From contig CAWIYZ010000033.1 of assembly GCA_963840425.1 (NCBI GenBank), positions 372,001 through 436,000 of the forward strand: a stretch of 64,000 nt of DNA. Direction: 5' to 3'. This DNA comes from CADEFX01 sp963840425 (GTDB lineage Bacteria; Pseudomonadota; Alphaproteobacteria; Rhizobiales; Hyphomicrobiaceae). The position numbers and the translations under genes were made by a program. Every line of letters starts with the position of its first letter. Position 1 is the stretch's first letter. Of this stretch, positions 8,512 through 16,904 are shown in pieces. The notes beneath the pieces are model-generated. The model saw only the letters and a program-made list of their open reading frames with translations, was not told the origin of the DNA and made no database searches.

Positions 8512-9753
8512 TCAAGCCGATCCTCGGGCCGTGGCCGCAGGCTTTCCGGTGGGTTCCCCGTTGGCAAACCGCCGTGCCAGATCGGAGCCTAGAAGCCGAT
8601 CATAGACCTCCAGCGTCGCCCTTTTCATCGCATCCAGCGTAAAGTGGTCCAGCACATGCAACCTGGCGCGCTTGCCGAGGTCCGCACGTTCCTGCGCCGG
8701 CACGGACAATGCAACCGCAATTTGCTCCGCCAGCATGGTTGCGTCGCCAGGAGGGACCAGCCATCCGGTGATCTGGTCCGCCGGCAAGGAAGGCTCGGCC
8801 AGCACAGTTTCGGGGGGTGCGCCGATCCTGGTGGCAATGACTGGCGAGCACATGGACTGAGCCTCGATGGTGACACGCCCGAAGGCCTCCGGCTCCGTGG
8901 AGGCCACGACGGTGACATGCGCGAGGCGCAACGCAGCCGGCATGTCCTCGACATGCCCCACGAGGCGCACATGGTCATTGAGGTCCAGCGCCGCAATGCG
9001 CTCGCGCAGCGTCCGCAGATAGTCGTCACGCCCCTGTGCGTCGCCGGCGAGGATCACAATCTCGTTCCCCAACAGTTCGCGTGCGCGCAAGAGGCCGGCC
9101 GCCTCGATGACTGTCATCTGACCCTTCCAGCCGGTGAGGCGCGCCGGATGCAAGATCACGCGCGCGTCTGTTGCGATGCCCCACTGCTTGCGGATCGCGG
9201 CCACGCGCCCGCCATCGACGGCTGCCGGATCGAACTGCACTGGATCGATGCCGCGATGAATGACGCGTATGCGCTCGGAGCTCATGGCGTAGCGGGTGCG
9301 GATGAGATCGGCAGTGTAGGCCGAGTTGGCGATCACGACGTCGCTTCGGGCCATAACGCTGTTGTACAGGCGCTTGAGCTGGCTCCGTTCCGCATAGGCG
9401 CCATGATAAGTCGTGACAAACGGCGTGCCCATACGCCGCGCAGCCAGCAGCGCGCTCCAGGCTGGTGCGCGGCTTCTGGCATGCAGCAAATCGATACGCT
9501 CGGACTTGACGAGGCGCTGCAGCGCACGCGCGTTCACCAGCATGCCGAGCGGATTTTTGGTGCCGACGGCCATGCGCACGATCTCGCCACCGGCGTGCGT
9601 CACGCCACCCACCATGCGCCCACCGTGGGTAGCAACCAGAGCCCGGCCGCCGGCACGCACGATGGCCTCGGTGATCTCGAGCGTGGAGAGCTCGGCCCCT
9701 CCGGTGTCGAGCCGCGGAATGATCTGCAGTATGGTCGGCCGTGCGATTGCCAA
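8512..9753 (-). CDS. Glycosyltransferase, GT4-like (GT-B fold)
   Basis: The N-terminal Rossmann domain starts TILQIIPRLDTGGAELSTLE; the C-terminal half has the GT4 pattern: HPARLTGWKGQ, HVRLVGHVEDMPAAL and ASTEPEAFGRVTIEAQSM with the E-x7-E type donor site. The open frame extends to 9981 but overlaps the divergent hydrolase. I choose TTG 9753, which has GGGAG 7 nt upstream and gives about 413 aa; a GTG at 9798 is an alternative. Related proteins act in lipopolysaccharide or exopolysaccharide synthesis on the cytoplasmic face. The sugar donor is unknown. Confidence 0.85.
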   Translation of the reverse strand: MAIARPTILQIIPRLDTGGAELSTLEITEAIVRAGGRALVATHGGRMVGGVTHAGGEIVRMAVGTKNPLGMLVNARALQRLVKSERIDLLHARSRAPAWSALLAARRMGTPFVTTYHGAYAERSQLKRLYNSVMARSDVVIANSAYTADLIRTRYAMSSERIRVIHRGIDPVQFDPAAVDGGRVAAIRKQWGIATDARVILHPARLTGWKGQMTVIEAAGLLRARELLGNEIVILAGDAQGRDDYLRTLRERIAALDLNDHVRLVGHVEDMPAALRLAHVTVVASTEPEAFGRVTIEAQSMCSPVIATRIGAPPETVLAEPSLPADQITGWLVPPGDATMLAEQIAVALSVPAQERADLGKRARLHVLDHFTLDAMKRATLEVYDRLLGSDLARRFANGEPTGKPAATARGSA

Positions 9754-9787
9754 CGGATCGCTCCCGAAGTCCTTGCTGGTTCTTAGA

Positions 9788-10594
9788 ATGACGACCACCG
9801 CACCGCAATTCCTGACCGTCGGTAGCGGCGTGGCCGAGCGCCGCATCGCCTGCCTCGTCGACGCGGTCGAGGGCGACAGATGTCCTGGAGTCATGTGGCT
9901 GCCTGGCTTCAAGTCGGAGATGACGAGCACCAAGGCGTCGGCTCTCGCCGAGTGGGCGCGGCAACTGGGCGTCGGCTGCACGCGCTTCGACTACTCCGGA
10001 CATGGCCAGTCGGGCGGCAAGTTGGAAGACTGCAAGATCGGCCGCTGGCTGGAGGAAGCGGAAGCTGTCTTCCTGGCTTTGACTGCGGGCCCGCAAGTTC
10101 TCGTCGGCTCGAGCATGGGCGGCTACATCGCCCTGCTTCTGCTGCGCGGGCTGATGCGCCAAAGGCCGGAGGATGCAGGCCGCGTCCATGCGTTGGTCCT
10201 CATTGCACCGGCCTGGGACATGACCGAACGGCTCATGTGGGCGCGTTTCCCCGAGAGCATAAGAAAAGAGATCACCGAGACCGGTGTCCATCTGCGCCCG
10301 TCCCGTTACGGCGATGGTCCCTATCCCATCACACGCGGGCTCATCGAGGAGGGGCGACAACACTTGATCGGCGCCGAGGCGTTCAATCCCGGCCGGCCCG
10401 TGCACATCCTGCATGGCCTGCAGGACCCGGACGTTCCGTGGGAGCACACGCTGGACCTAGTGGCACACCTCAGCGGAGATTGGACGCGTGTCCACGCCGT
10501 CTCTGATGGCGATCACCGCCTATCGCGGCCAGAGGATCTCGCGCTGCTCCTGTCGACCCTCGACAGGCTCGTGACGCCTCACCGTAATGTATAA
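9788..10594 (+). CDS. Alpha/beta hydrolase
   Basis: The 268-aa protein starts at ATG 9788 (MTTTAPQFLTV). The frame is open upstream but overlaps the glycosyltransferase. An oxyanion region (LPGFKSEMTSTKA), the nucleophile elbow GSSMGG, a late Asp in HGLQDPDVPW and His in DGDHRLSRPED form the Ser-Asp-His triad. Such small serine hydrolases act on esters or thioesters; the substrate is not evident. The gene is divergent from the glycosyltransferase, and the two starts are only about 35 bp apart or overlapping, so they may share a promoter region. Confidence 0.85.
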   Translation: MTTTAPQFLTVGSGVAERRIACLVDAVEGDRCPGVMWLPGFKSEMTSTKASALAEWARQLGVGCTRFDYSGHGQSGGKLEDCKIGRWLEEAEAVFLALTAGPQVLVGSSMGGYIALLLLRGLMRQRPEDAGRVHALVLIAPAWDMTERLMWARFPESIRKEITETGVHLRPSRYGDGPYPITRGLIEEGRQHLIGAEAFNPGRPVHILHGLQDPDVPWEHTLDLVAHLSGDWTRVHAVSDGDHRLSRPEDLALLLSTLDRLVTPHRNV

Positions 10595-12058
10595 TCAGCG
10601 CGCCGGCCACGGCGGTGCGCTCGCCGTGCGCTCGGAGGCCGGCAATCCCTCCTGGAGCGCCTGCATCAGAGCCGCCGGTCCTGCTCTGGCAGCCAAGCTC
10701 TCGGGCACCACCCACATATCGTAATCGTCGGAGCGAATGCCCTTGCGGCATGCCAGATAGCCTCGCTCCAGCCGGCACTCGGACGCGGTCACGACATCCT
10801 GCGGCTCGCGCCTGTCATGTCGTACCACGCGCATGTCCACCGGCATCAGCACGCCGTCGAGGATCTCCAGATCGACGCCGCGAAACACACAACCGAGCGA
10901 GTTGTTGCAGGCGCCCGCGCGCTGGCCCCAGGTACGGAAGAAACCGAGTGCCTTACGTGCTGGCAGCAGACTGGCCGCGCTGTCGGGGCCGTTGCTCACG
11001 TAGCAGTCGTAGTACCCGCAAAGGACCGGATCGGCAGACTTGTTGTTGTGGCGAATGCCACGATTACCTGGCTGCATGAGCAGAAGCACCGTCACCTCGC
11101 GTTCCCTTTGCTCCACGCGATCGATGTCCGGCAACGTGACGCCTGAGCTCAATTGGTGCGCGGCAGAGCGGACAGGCACACCTGAATCTGGCTGAACCCG
11201 ATCAGATTCACGCCCCGCTGTGGTGTTGGCGCCCGCGGTGCGCGCCACATGTTCCTCACGCGCGCTGCGAAGCCGCTCGGTCAGGCGTTGAGCCTCGGCC
11301 TCGCGCTCGGCCTCCAGCCGTGCGCGCCGCTGCTCCGCCTCGGCGACCCTGCGTGCTTCGGCAGCTCCGGCTACTTCTTCTGCCCAGCGGACCTCGGCGA
11401 TCCGATCTTCCTCCGCCCTGCGCTGAGCCTCAGCCTGACGGCGTGCCTCTTCTGCGGCGTGAACCTCCGTGATACGGCGCGCCTCCTCCGCTTTTTGCAA
11501 TGCTACTGCCTGGTGCAGCGCCTCAGCCGCACGTGCCTCTTCTTCAGCTTTGCGGGCTTCCGCGAGACGGCGGCCCTCCTCGGCTTTGCGAGCGGCCTCC
11601 GCCTGCTGGGCCGCCTCAACGGCCCTGGCCTCCTCTTCGGCCTGGCGACGTGCCTCCGCAAGGCGCCGTTCCTCTGCGACCTTGCGAGGGGCCTCCGCCT
11701 GCTTCGCCTCTTCGTCGACCGTGTGCTGCCGGTCGGTACGCTCTGCTTGCGCGCGGGTACGCATCATCTCGATGCGGCGCTGCTCGGCCTCGGCGCGGGC
11801 ACGCGCAAGCATCTCCGCTTCATCGACATTCTGCCAGTCGTGCCTGGCCTTGCGGGCATGCGCGTCCACCTTGGGTTTCTCATCGGGGCGACGGCTGCCC
11901 TGGGCATCGCCCTTGACCGCCTCTTTGGCGAATCTGTCGGCGAAGTCGTGAGCGGTCGTGTCGCTGCCCGCTTCGACCAGGCAGCCTGCAGCCAGGATGA
12001 ACATGACCGCGCCCGTCGCTATGCCGGCGCGGCGCATCGTAGAAATCTTGTCCCACAT
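10595..12058 (-). CDS. Coiled-coil lipoprotein with Cys-containing C-terminal domain
   Basis: The start is set at ATG 12058 (MWDKISTMRRAG), with GGGAG 7 nt upstream; the longer frame to 12202 would overlap the SDR gene. The 487-aa protein has a signal peptide ending in the lipobox LAAGC (Cys26). About residues 80-300 are an extreme Ala/Glu/Arg coiled coil (blocks of AEEARR and EAQR), as in TolA-like proteins. A C-terminal globular domain of about 170 residues has paired cysteines in CGYYDC, CNNSLGC, ECRLERGYLAC. I do not recognise this domain. The protein is probably anchored to a membrane and reaches across the periplasm. Confidence 0.7.
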   Translation of the reverse strand: MWDKISTMRRAGIATGAVMFILAAGCLVEAGSDTTAHDFADRFAKEAVKGDAQGSRRPDEKPKVDAHARKARHDWQNVDEAEMLARARAEAEQRRIEMMRTRAQAERTDRQHTVDEEAKQAEAPRKVAEERRLAEARRQAEEEARAVEAAQQAEAARKAEEGRRLAEARKAEEEARAAEALHQAVALQKAEEARRITEVHAAEEARRQAEAQRRAEEDRIAEVRWAEEVAGAAEARRVAEAEQRRARLEAEREAEAQRLTERLRSAREEHVARTAGANTTAGRESDRVQPDSGVPVRSAAHQLSSGVTLPDIDRVEQREREVTVLLLMQPGNRGIRHNNKSADPVLCGYYDCYVSNGPDSAASLLPARKALGFFRTWGQRAGACNNSLGCVFRGVDLEILDGVLMPVDMRVVRHDRREPQDVVTASECRLERGYLACRKGIRSDDYDMWVVPESLAARAGPAALMQALQEGLPASERTASAPPWPAR

Positions 12059-12198
12059 ACTTGCACTCCCGGGGGTGGAATGCGCACGCGAGCTGTTGCA
12101 GGCACACCCACGCACCCCGCCACACTCGCGCCCATGGCCATGGTGCGTCACGATTTCGTCCGGAAGGCGGACGTCTGATGAATGACGGATGAAGCTTC

Positions 12199-13068
12199 TC
12201 AATCCGTCGCGCGGACGATTGCATCCAGGCCTTCCCGGAATGTCGGGTAGGCCAGCGTCACGCCGAGGTCAGTCTTGATGCGCCGGTTGGAGACGCGCTT
12301 GCATTCCGCATAGAAGCTGCGCGCCATCGGCGTTAAATCCGCAAGATCAAAGGGCAATGAGTCGGGCGGCACAACCCGCAACAACCGCGCCGCATGGAGA
12401 AGCACGGCTTCCGAGGCCGACGGCTCGTCGTCGGCTAGATTGTAGATCCGATGCTGCCCTGCGAGGTTCATTGCGGACTGCAGTGTCGTCGCAATGTCAT
12501 CGACATGAATGCGATTGAACACCTGCCCCGGCTTGACGATGCGGCGCGCCGTGCCTCGTCTCAGATCATCGATCACGCTCCGGCCCGGCCCGTAGATGCC
12601 GGCCAGCCGAAAAATCTCGACGCGCTTGCCGCTGGCGGCGCCCAACATCAGCCACTCGCTTTCGGCGGCAACGCGCCACCGGCTTCGCTCGGTGAGCGCA
12701 GCAGTCGGCGTCTCCTCATCCACCCAGCCACCACCGTGGTCGCCATAGACGCCGACGGTCGACGAATAGCCGATCCATTGCAGATGCCGCGCCCCGGCCA
12801 AGTCGGCGGCATGCCAGCGCAGCACCGGATCTCCGTTCTCGCCGGGCGGTACCGAGACGAGCACATGCGTCGCATCCATGAGCGCCCGCGAAATCGATGG
12901 CATCGCAGCCGAGCCATCGAACGGCAGGGCGGCATAGCCGAGCCGGCCGATGCGCTCCACGCTGTCGGCCGTGGCGGCCGTCCCGCTCACCTGCCAGCCG
13001 GCGCCCGCCAATCGCCGCGCCAGGACCTCCGCGCTGTAGCCCAACCCGAAACAGAAGAGATGGCTCAT
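12199..13068 (-). CDS. SDR/NAD-dependent epimerase family protein (YeeZ-like)
   Basis: The 289-aa protein begins MSHLFCFGLGYSAEVLARRL, a GxGxxA-type Rossmann motif, with later SVPPGENGDPVL, YSSTVGVYGDHGG (Ser/Tyr of the SDR active-site region) and a substrate-binding C-terminus. It resembles the E. coli YeeZ type of extended SDR, whose substrate is unknown. It lies downstream of queG on the same strand, with paired inverted repeats in the 161-bp gap between them. Confidence 0.8.
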   Translation of the reverse strand: MSHLFCFGLGYSAEVLARRLAGAGWQVSGTAATADSVERIGRLGYAALPFDGSAAMPSISRALMDATHVLVSVPPGENGDPVLRWHAADLAGARHLQWIGYSSTVGVYGDHGGGWVDEETPTAALTERSRWRVAAESEWLMLGAASGKRVEIFRLAGIYGPGRSVIDDLRRGTARRIVKPGQVFNRIHVDDIATTLQSAMNLAGQHRIYNLADDEPSASEAVLLHAARLLRVVPPDSLPFDLADLTPMARSFYAECKRVSNRRIKTDLGVTLAYPTFREGLDAIVRATD

Positions 13069-13082
13069 GGGGCTAGTGTCCC

Positions 13083-13228
13083 GATCGCGAAGTTCGCCAG
13101 CATTTGCCGCAAGCTCTCAACGAACTTCGCGATCGAAAAGGACACCAGCGACCTTATGATACTCGTATGATTCAGATCGAGAAATTCGCTCGCGGATCAG
13201 GCCGATAGCAAAGGCGAATTTCTCGATC
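13083..13228. repeat. Two related inverted repeats in tandem
   Basis: Unit 1 has arms GATCGCGAAGTTCG (13083-13096) and CGAACTTCGCGATC (13121-13134). Unit 2 has arms GATCGAGAAATTCGC (13175-13189) and GCGAATTTCTCGATC (13214-13228). Both loops are exactly 24 nt. The arms differ between units at two positions, and each change is matched on the opposite arm. A degenerate palindrome, ATGATACTCGTATGAT, lies between them. No U-run follows, so a simple terminator is unlikely. It fills the queG to SDR gap. Confidence 0.75.
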
Positions 13229-13229
13229 A

Positions 13230-14387
13230 TCACACGAGCTCGGCGTCCCATTCCGCCGCCACGGTCGCATCGCCTTCCTGCGTGCGGTGCGTGGCAGCAA
13301 GCTCGGCCAGACGGTTGCGACCAATCAGCCGCCCCAGCGCCCACACCGCAGCGCCGCGCACCAGGGGCGAGGTGTCGGCAAGCAGCCGCTCGATCCTCGG
13401 CGCGAGGTCGGCCCGGCCTGAATTCCCTGCGGCGATCAGCACGTTGCGGATGAAGCGCACGCGACCCGTACGCTTGATCGGCGTCTTGGCGAAGCGTTGC
13501 CGAAAGCTCGCATCATCGAGACCGAGCAGATCGGCGATAGGTGGATTGTCGGTCTCGGCGCGTCTGCCGAGCTTCGTCTCGTGCGCGGCTTGCGCGAACT
13601 TGTTCCAGGGGCACACCGCCAGGCAATCGTCGCAACCGAAGATGCGATTGCCGATCAGCGGTCGCAGTGCGCGATCGATCGGCCCCTTGTGCTCGATCGT
13701 CAGGTACGAAATACAGCGGCGGGCATCGAGCTGGTAGGGCGCCGGGAATGCGTCGGTCGGACAGACGTCGAGGCAACGCTGGCAGTTGCCGCAGTGGTTG
13801 CTCTCGGCAGCATCGGATGCAAGCTCGGCTGTCGTCAGTATGGCGCCGAGAAACAGCCACGAGCCGTGCTGGCGTGAGACTAGGTTCGTGTGCTTGCCCT
13901 GCCAGCCGAGACCCGCCAAGGCGGCCAGCGGCTTCTCCATAACGGGCGCCGTGTCGACGAACACCTTGACGTCCACGCCAGCGGCCCGATGCAGCGCGCC
14001 GGCGACCTGCTTGAGCTTCGGCTTGAGGACGTCGTGATAATCGGCGCCTTGCGCATAGACCGAGATCGCTCCGCGCTCCCTTTCTTCCAGCACGGCTAGC
14101 GGATCGGATGCGGGCGCGTAGGACAGGCCGAGCAGGATCGCCGAACGCGCCTCGGGCCACAGCGCCAACGGATGCCGGCGCCTGTCAGCCGTTGCTTCCA
14201 GCCATGCCATGTCGCCGTGCAGACCGCCTGCCAGGAATTGATCGAGGCGGGCGCCCGGCTCGCGCCCGAGATCGACGAGGCGCGCGATACGCACCACGTC
14301 GAAGCCTGCCGCACGACTTTCCCGGCGGACCAGCTCCCCGAGATCCGCCTCGGTCACGTGCTCTGCCGGATACGCGACGTCTGACAC
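13230..14387 (-). CDS. queG: tRNA epoxyqueuosine(34) reductase
   Basis: QueG carries out the last step of queuosine synthesis in tRNA, reducing epoxyqueuosine with cobalamin and two 4Fe-4S clusters. The 385-aa protein has the full pattern: YAQGADYHDVLK, FVDTAPVMEK with the catalytic Asp near residue 145, GWQGKHTNLV, Cys199/202/205/209, Cys225 and Cys252/255/259 (ferredoxin-like clusters). A short HEAT-like tail contains LVRGAAVWALGRL. It starts 12 bp downstream of the GST-like gene, so the two are probably cotranscribed. Confidence 0.95.
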   Translation of the reverse strand: MSDVAYPAEHVTEADLGELVRRESRAAGFDVVRIARLVDLGREPGARLDQFLAGGLHGDMAWLEATADRRRHPLALWPEARSAILLGLSYAPASDPLAVLEERERGAISVYAQGADYHDVLKPKLKQVAGALHRAAGVDVKVFVDTAPVMEKPLAALAGLGWQGKHTNLVSRQHGSWLFLGAILTTAELASDAAESNHCGNCQRCLDVCPTDAFPAPYQLDARRCISYLTIEHKGPIDRALRPLIGNRIFGCDDCLAVCPWNKFAQAAHETKLGRRAETDNPPIADLLGLDDASFRQRFAKTPIKRTGRVRFIRNVLIAAGNSGRADLAPRIERLLADTSPLVRGAAVWALGRLIGRNRLAELAATHRTQEGDATVAAEWDAELV

Positions 14388-14399
14388 CGGCTGCGACCT

Positions 14400-15095
14400 T
14401 CAGAAATCAAGATCGGCGTAATGCTTCGGCGGCGGTGCACCCGCCAAGCGATCGGCGAGCAGCGGGCGGAACGATGGGCGCGATTTCACCCGCGCATACC
14501 AACTCCTTGCCGCCGAATGCTCGTCCCAAGGCACCTCGTCGCAATAGTCGAGGCACGACAGATGGGCTGCAGCCGCAAGGTCGGCAAAGCTCATATCGTC
14601 TCCGGCAAGCCACGACCGCTGATCGACTAAGTGGTTCATATAGCTCATATGATAGCGCAAGTTGGCGCCGATGGCGCGCATCAGGTCGGTATCCGGCGTT
14701 TGCGAGGCGAGCTCGGGCCGAAGCCGGGGGTGGAGCTTCTCGCGCAGCAGCTCGCGTGTAACCTCGCCGTCCAGTTTCTTGTGAAACCAATCGACGAGAC
14801 GCCGCACCTCCGCCCGGCTTTGGGCATCGCCGGGAAACAACACCATCCGGCGCCCTTCCTCGGAGCCCGGTCGCGCCTCGTCCAGGTACTCGGAAATGGC
14901 GTAGGCGCCGGCAAGGACAGCACTTCCGTCCAGCTCCAGCACCGGCAGATCGCCGGACGGATTGAGCGCCAGAAACTCTGGCCGCCAGTCCCACGGACGC
15001 TCCTCGGCCATCTCGCATTTGACACCAAGCTCGCTCAGGGCGAGCCGGATCGAGCGTGAGTGCGGGCAAAGCGGAAAATGCGTCAGTAGGGTCAT
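14400..15095 (-). CDS. Glutathione S-transferase family protein
   Basis: The 231-aa protein has a thioredoxin-fold N-terminus (MTLLTHFPLCPHSRSIRLAL, with a CPHS active-site-like motif), then NPSGDLPVLELD (cis-Pro) and a helical C-terminal domain with SWLAGDDMSFADLAAAAHL. This is the two-domain GST plan. Small GST-like genes next to queG occur in other alphaproteobacteria; the role is unproven, with glutathione-dependent detoxification likely. Confidence 0.85.
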   Translation of the reverse strand: MTLLTHFPLCPHSRSIRLALSELGVKCEMAEERPWDWRPEFLALNPSGDLPVLELDGSAVLAGAYAISEYLDEARPGSEEGRRMVLFPGDAQSRAEVRRLVDWFHKKLDGEVTRELLREKLHPRLRPELASQTPDTDLMRAIGANLRYHMSYMNHLVDQRSWLAGDDMSFADLAAAAHLSCLDYCDEVPWDEHSAARSWYARVKSRPSFRPLLADRLAGAPPPKHYADLDF

Positions 15096-15269
15096 AAGTC
15101 AGGTCAGAGGTAGCATTGCTGCAGGCAGCCAGTGTGTCACTGCATATGCACGGTCATACCCTCATTGCAGTTGCACTCTAAGGCAGCAATCGGCTTGAAT
15201 TGAGTAGGGTTCAACCATTCATGAAGTTATCCCACAGTTTCCGTTCCTGGCCGCACATGGAGCATTGGC

Positions 15270-16070
15270 ATGCCGGCGTGGCAAGTGATCCTGCTCGGCC
15301 TTCTGGAAGGGTTGACCGAGTTTATTCCAGTCTCCTCGACTGGGCATCTGCTTCTCGCTGGACATTTTCTCGGGTTCGAATCGCCCAAGAAAGTCTTCGA
15401 GGTGCTGATCCAGCTCGGCGCCATTCTGGCGATCCTGTCCGTCTATGCCGGCAAACTGTGGCAGATGCTGCTCGCGTTCCCGCATGATGAGCAAACGCGA
15501 AGGTTCGTCTTGAGCATTCTGCTGGCGTTTTTGCCGGCTGCCGTCATCGGCGTGCTCCTGCACAGCATAATCAAGGGCGTCTTCTTCGAATCGCCGGCAC
15601 TCGTGTGCTGGATGCTGATCCTCGGCGGCATAGTGCTCCTGCTCGTCGACCGTCTGCGGCTCGAGCCGCGCTATCACGAGGTTACCCAGCTGCCGCCGGC
15701 ACAGGCCCTGAAGATCGGCTTGTTCCAATGTCTGGCCATGGTTCCTGGCGTTTCGCGATCAGGCGCGACCATCATAGGTGCAATGCTGATGGGCGCGGAT
15801 AAACGGACGGCGGCCGAGTTCTCTTTCTTCCTGGCCATGCCAACGATGGCAGGCGCCTTCGCCTACGATCTCTACAAGAACCTAGGCGCCATCGACGTTG
15901 CGACCGTCAAAGGCATCGCGCTGGGATTTGCCACCGCGTTTGTCGCCGGGGTGATCGTGGTGCGGTTCCTGCTGGATTTCGTGTCCAAGCATGGCTTTGC
16001 GCCCTTCGCCTGGTGGCGCATTGGCGTGGGAACTGCGTCGGCCTCGCTGGGCCTACCCTGGCTCGGGTAA
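15270..16070 (+). CDS. uppP: Undecaprenyl-diphosphatase (BacA type)
   Basis: UppP removes one phosphate from undecaprenyl pyrophosphate, recycling the lipid carrier for peptidoglycan and O-antigen; overexpression gives bacitracin resistance. The 266-aa integral membrane protein has both signatures: LLEGLTEFIPVSSTGHLLLA near the N-terminus and PGVSRSGATIIGAM near residue 160, plus several hydrophobic helices. ATG 15270 is preceded by GGAG at 7 nt. It converges with ptsN, the two stop codons lying back to back. Confidence 0.96.
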   Translation: MPAWQVILLGLLEGLTEFIPVSSTGHLLLAGHFLGFESPKKVFEVLIQLGAILAILSVYAGKLWQMLLAFPHDEQTRRFVLSILLAFLPAAVIGVLLHSIIKGVFFESPALVCWMLILGGIVLLLVDRLRLEPRYHEVTQLPPAQALKIGLFQCLAMVPGVSRSGATIIGAMLMGADKRTAAEFSFFLAMPTMAGAFAYDLYKNLGAIDVATVKGIALGFATAFVAGVIVVRFLLDFVSKHGFAPFAWWRIGVGTASASLGLPWLG

Positions 16071-16535
16071 CTAAGCCGCGTGCGAGGTGACTGGCTCGGT
16101 GAGCACCGCGTAGAGAGCGGCGGGATCCCGCGAGGCCTTCAAATTCTCGATCGTGGCCGGGTCGCGCAACAGACGCGAGATGCGGGCCAGCGCCTTCAGG
16201 TGATCGGCGCCGGCGTGCTCTGGCGCCAGGAGCAGAAATATAAGCTCGACCGGCTCGTCATCGAGCGAGTCGAACGGAATCGGCTCCTCGAGCCGGGCAA
16301 ACACGCTCACGATGCGCTGGAGGCCCTCGAGCCGCCCATGCGGAATGGCAATGCCGCGCCCAACCCCGGTGGACCCGAGCCGTTCGCGTTGCAACAGCGT
16401 CTCGAAGATCTGGCGAGCGTCGCCGCCTGTCAGTGCAGCGGCTTTTTCGGCCATTTCCTGAAGGGCGTGCTTCTTGTTCTTCGCCTTCAGGGAGGCAATG
16501 ACCCCTTCAGGTGTTATCAGATCCCCAAGGTCCAT
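16071..16535 (-). CDS. ptsN: Nitrogen PTS regulatory protein EIIA(Ntr)
   Basis: EIIA(Ntr) is the final phosphoacceptor of the PtsP-NPr-PtsN phosphorelay and adjusts potassium and nitrogen physiology. The 154-aa form from ATG 16535 (MDLGDLITPEGV) matches the family length; a TTG at 16565 would add ten residues. The phosphorylated His is in GIAIPHGR (His66 in this numbering). It lies downstream of rpoN as usual, but the hpf/raiA gene often found between them is absent: only about 370 bp without a recognisable gene separate the two. Confidence 0.93.
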   Translation of the reverse strand: MDLGDLITPEGVIASLKAKNKKHALQEMAEKAAALTGGDARQIFETLLQRERLGSTGVGRGIAIPHGRLEGLQRIVSVFARLEEPIPFDSLDDEPVELIFLLLAPEHAGADHLKALARISRLLRDPATIENLKASRDPAALYAVLTEPVTSHAA

Positions 16536-16565
16536 CGTAGATGCGCTTCCTGTCGCGTCACTCAA

Positions 16566-16904
16566 TCTGGATGCAGCTAACGTGCCATCGGCTCAAGGCT
16601 CATCCACCGGCGCAGCCGCGGGCTCAGCTCGTTGAACTAGCCTCGAAATAAGCAATGCCTATGGCAATGCGTGCCATAGTCGACACCGCTCCAAACGGGG
16701 AAACTTGCAACCGGTTCCTGGCCCGGCAGCCAGCCCATCGCACCTAAGAACTGGTAATAGAAAACGCGGCTCCGCAGCCGTCCCCATGTTCTTGATTGCG
16801 GCGCAACCTAGTCGCGACATTCGCGTCTGTCAATGCCACGCGACCCGACCGCCGCCACACCAAAGAGATGGCATTTTTGCAAGCGGTTACAAATATTTGT
16901 GGTT
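16566..16904. other. Intergenic region between rpoN and ptsN
   Basis: About 340 bp on the ptsN side of rpoN. In many alphaproteobacteria the ribosome hibernation factor gene hpf occupies this place; no hpf-like reading frame is seen here. Short frames on both strands show no family signature, and I found no convincing hairpin terminator. Confidence 0.5.

Noticed and set aside
9026..10447. 473-aa minus-strand frame across the glycosyltransferase and hydrolase genes
   Set aside because: It overlaps two well-supported genes and is Arg/His/Ala-rich without motifs.
11249..12178. 309-aa plus-strand Leu/Gly-rich frame opposite the coiled-coil lipoprotein
   Set aside because: The repetitive coiled-coil coding sequence gives leucine-rich antisense frames by codon complement; the lipoprotein has a signal peptide and a ribosome-binding site.
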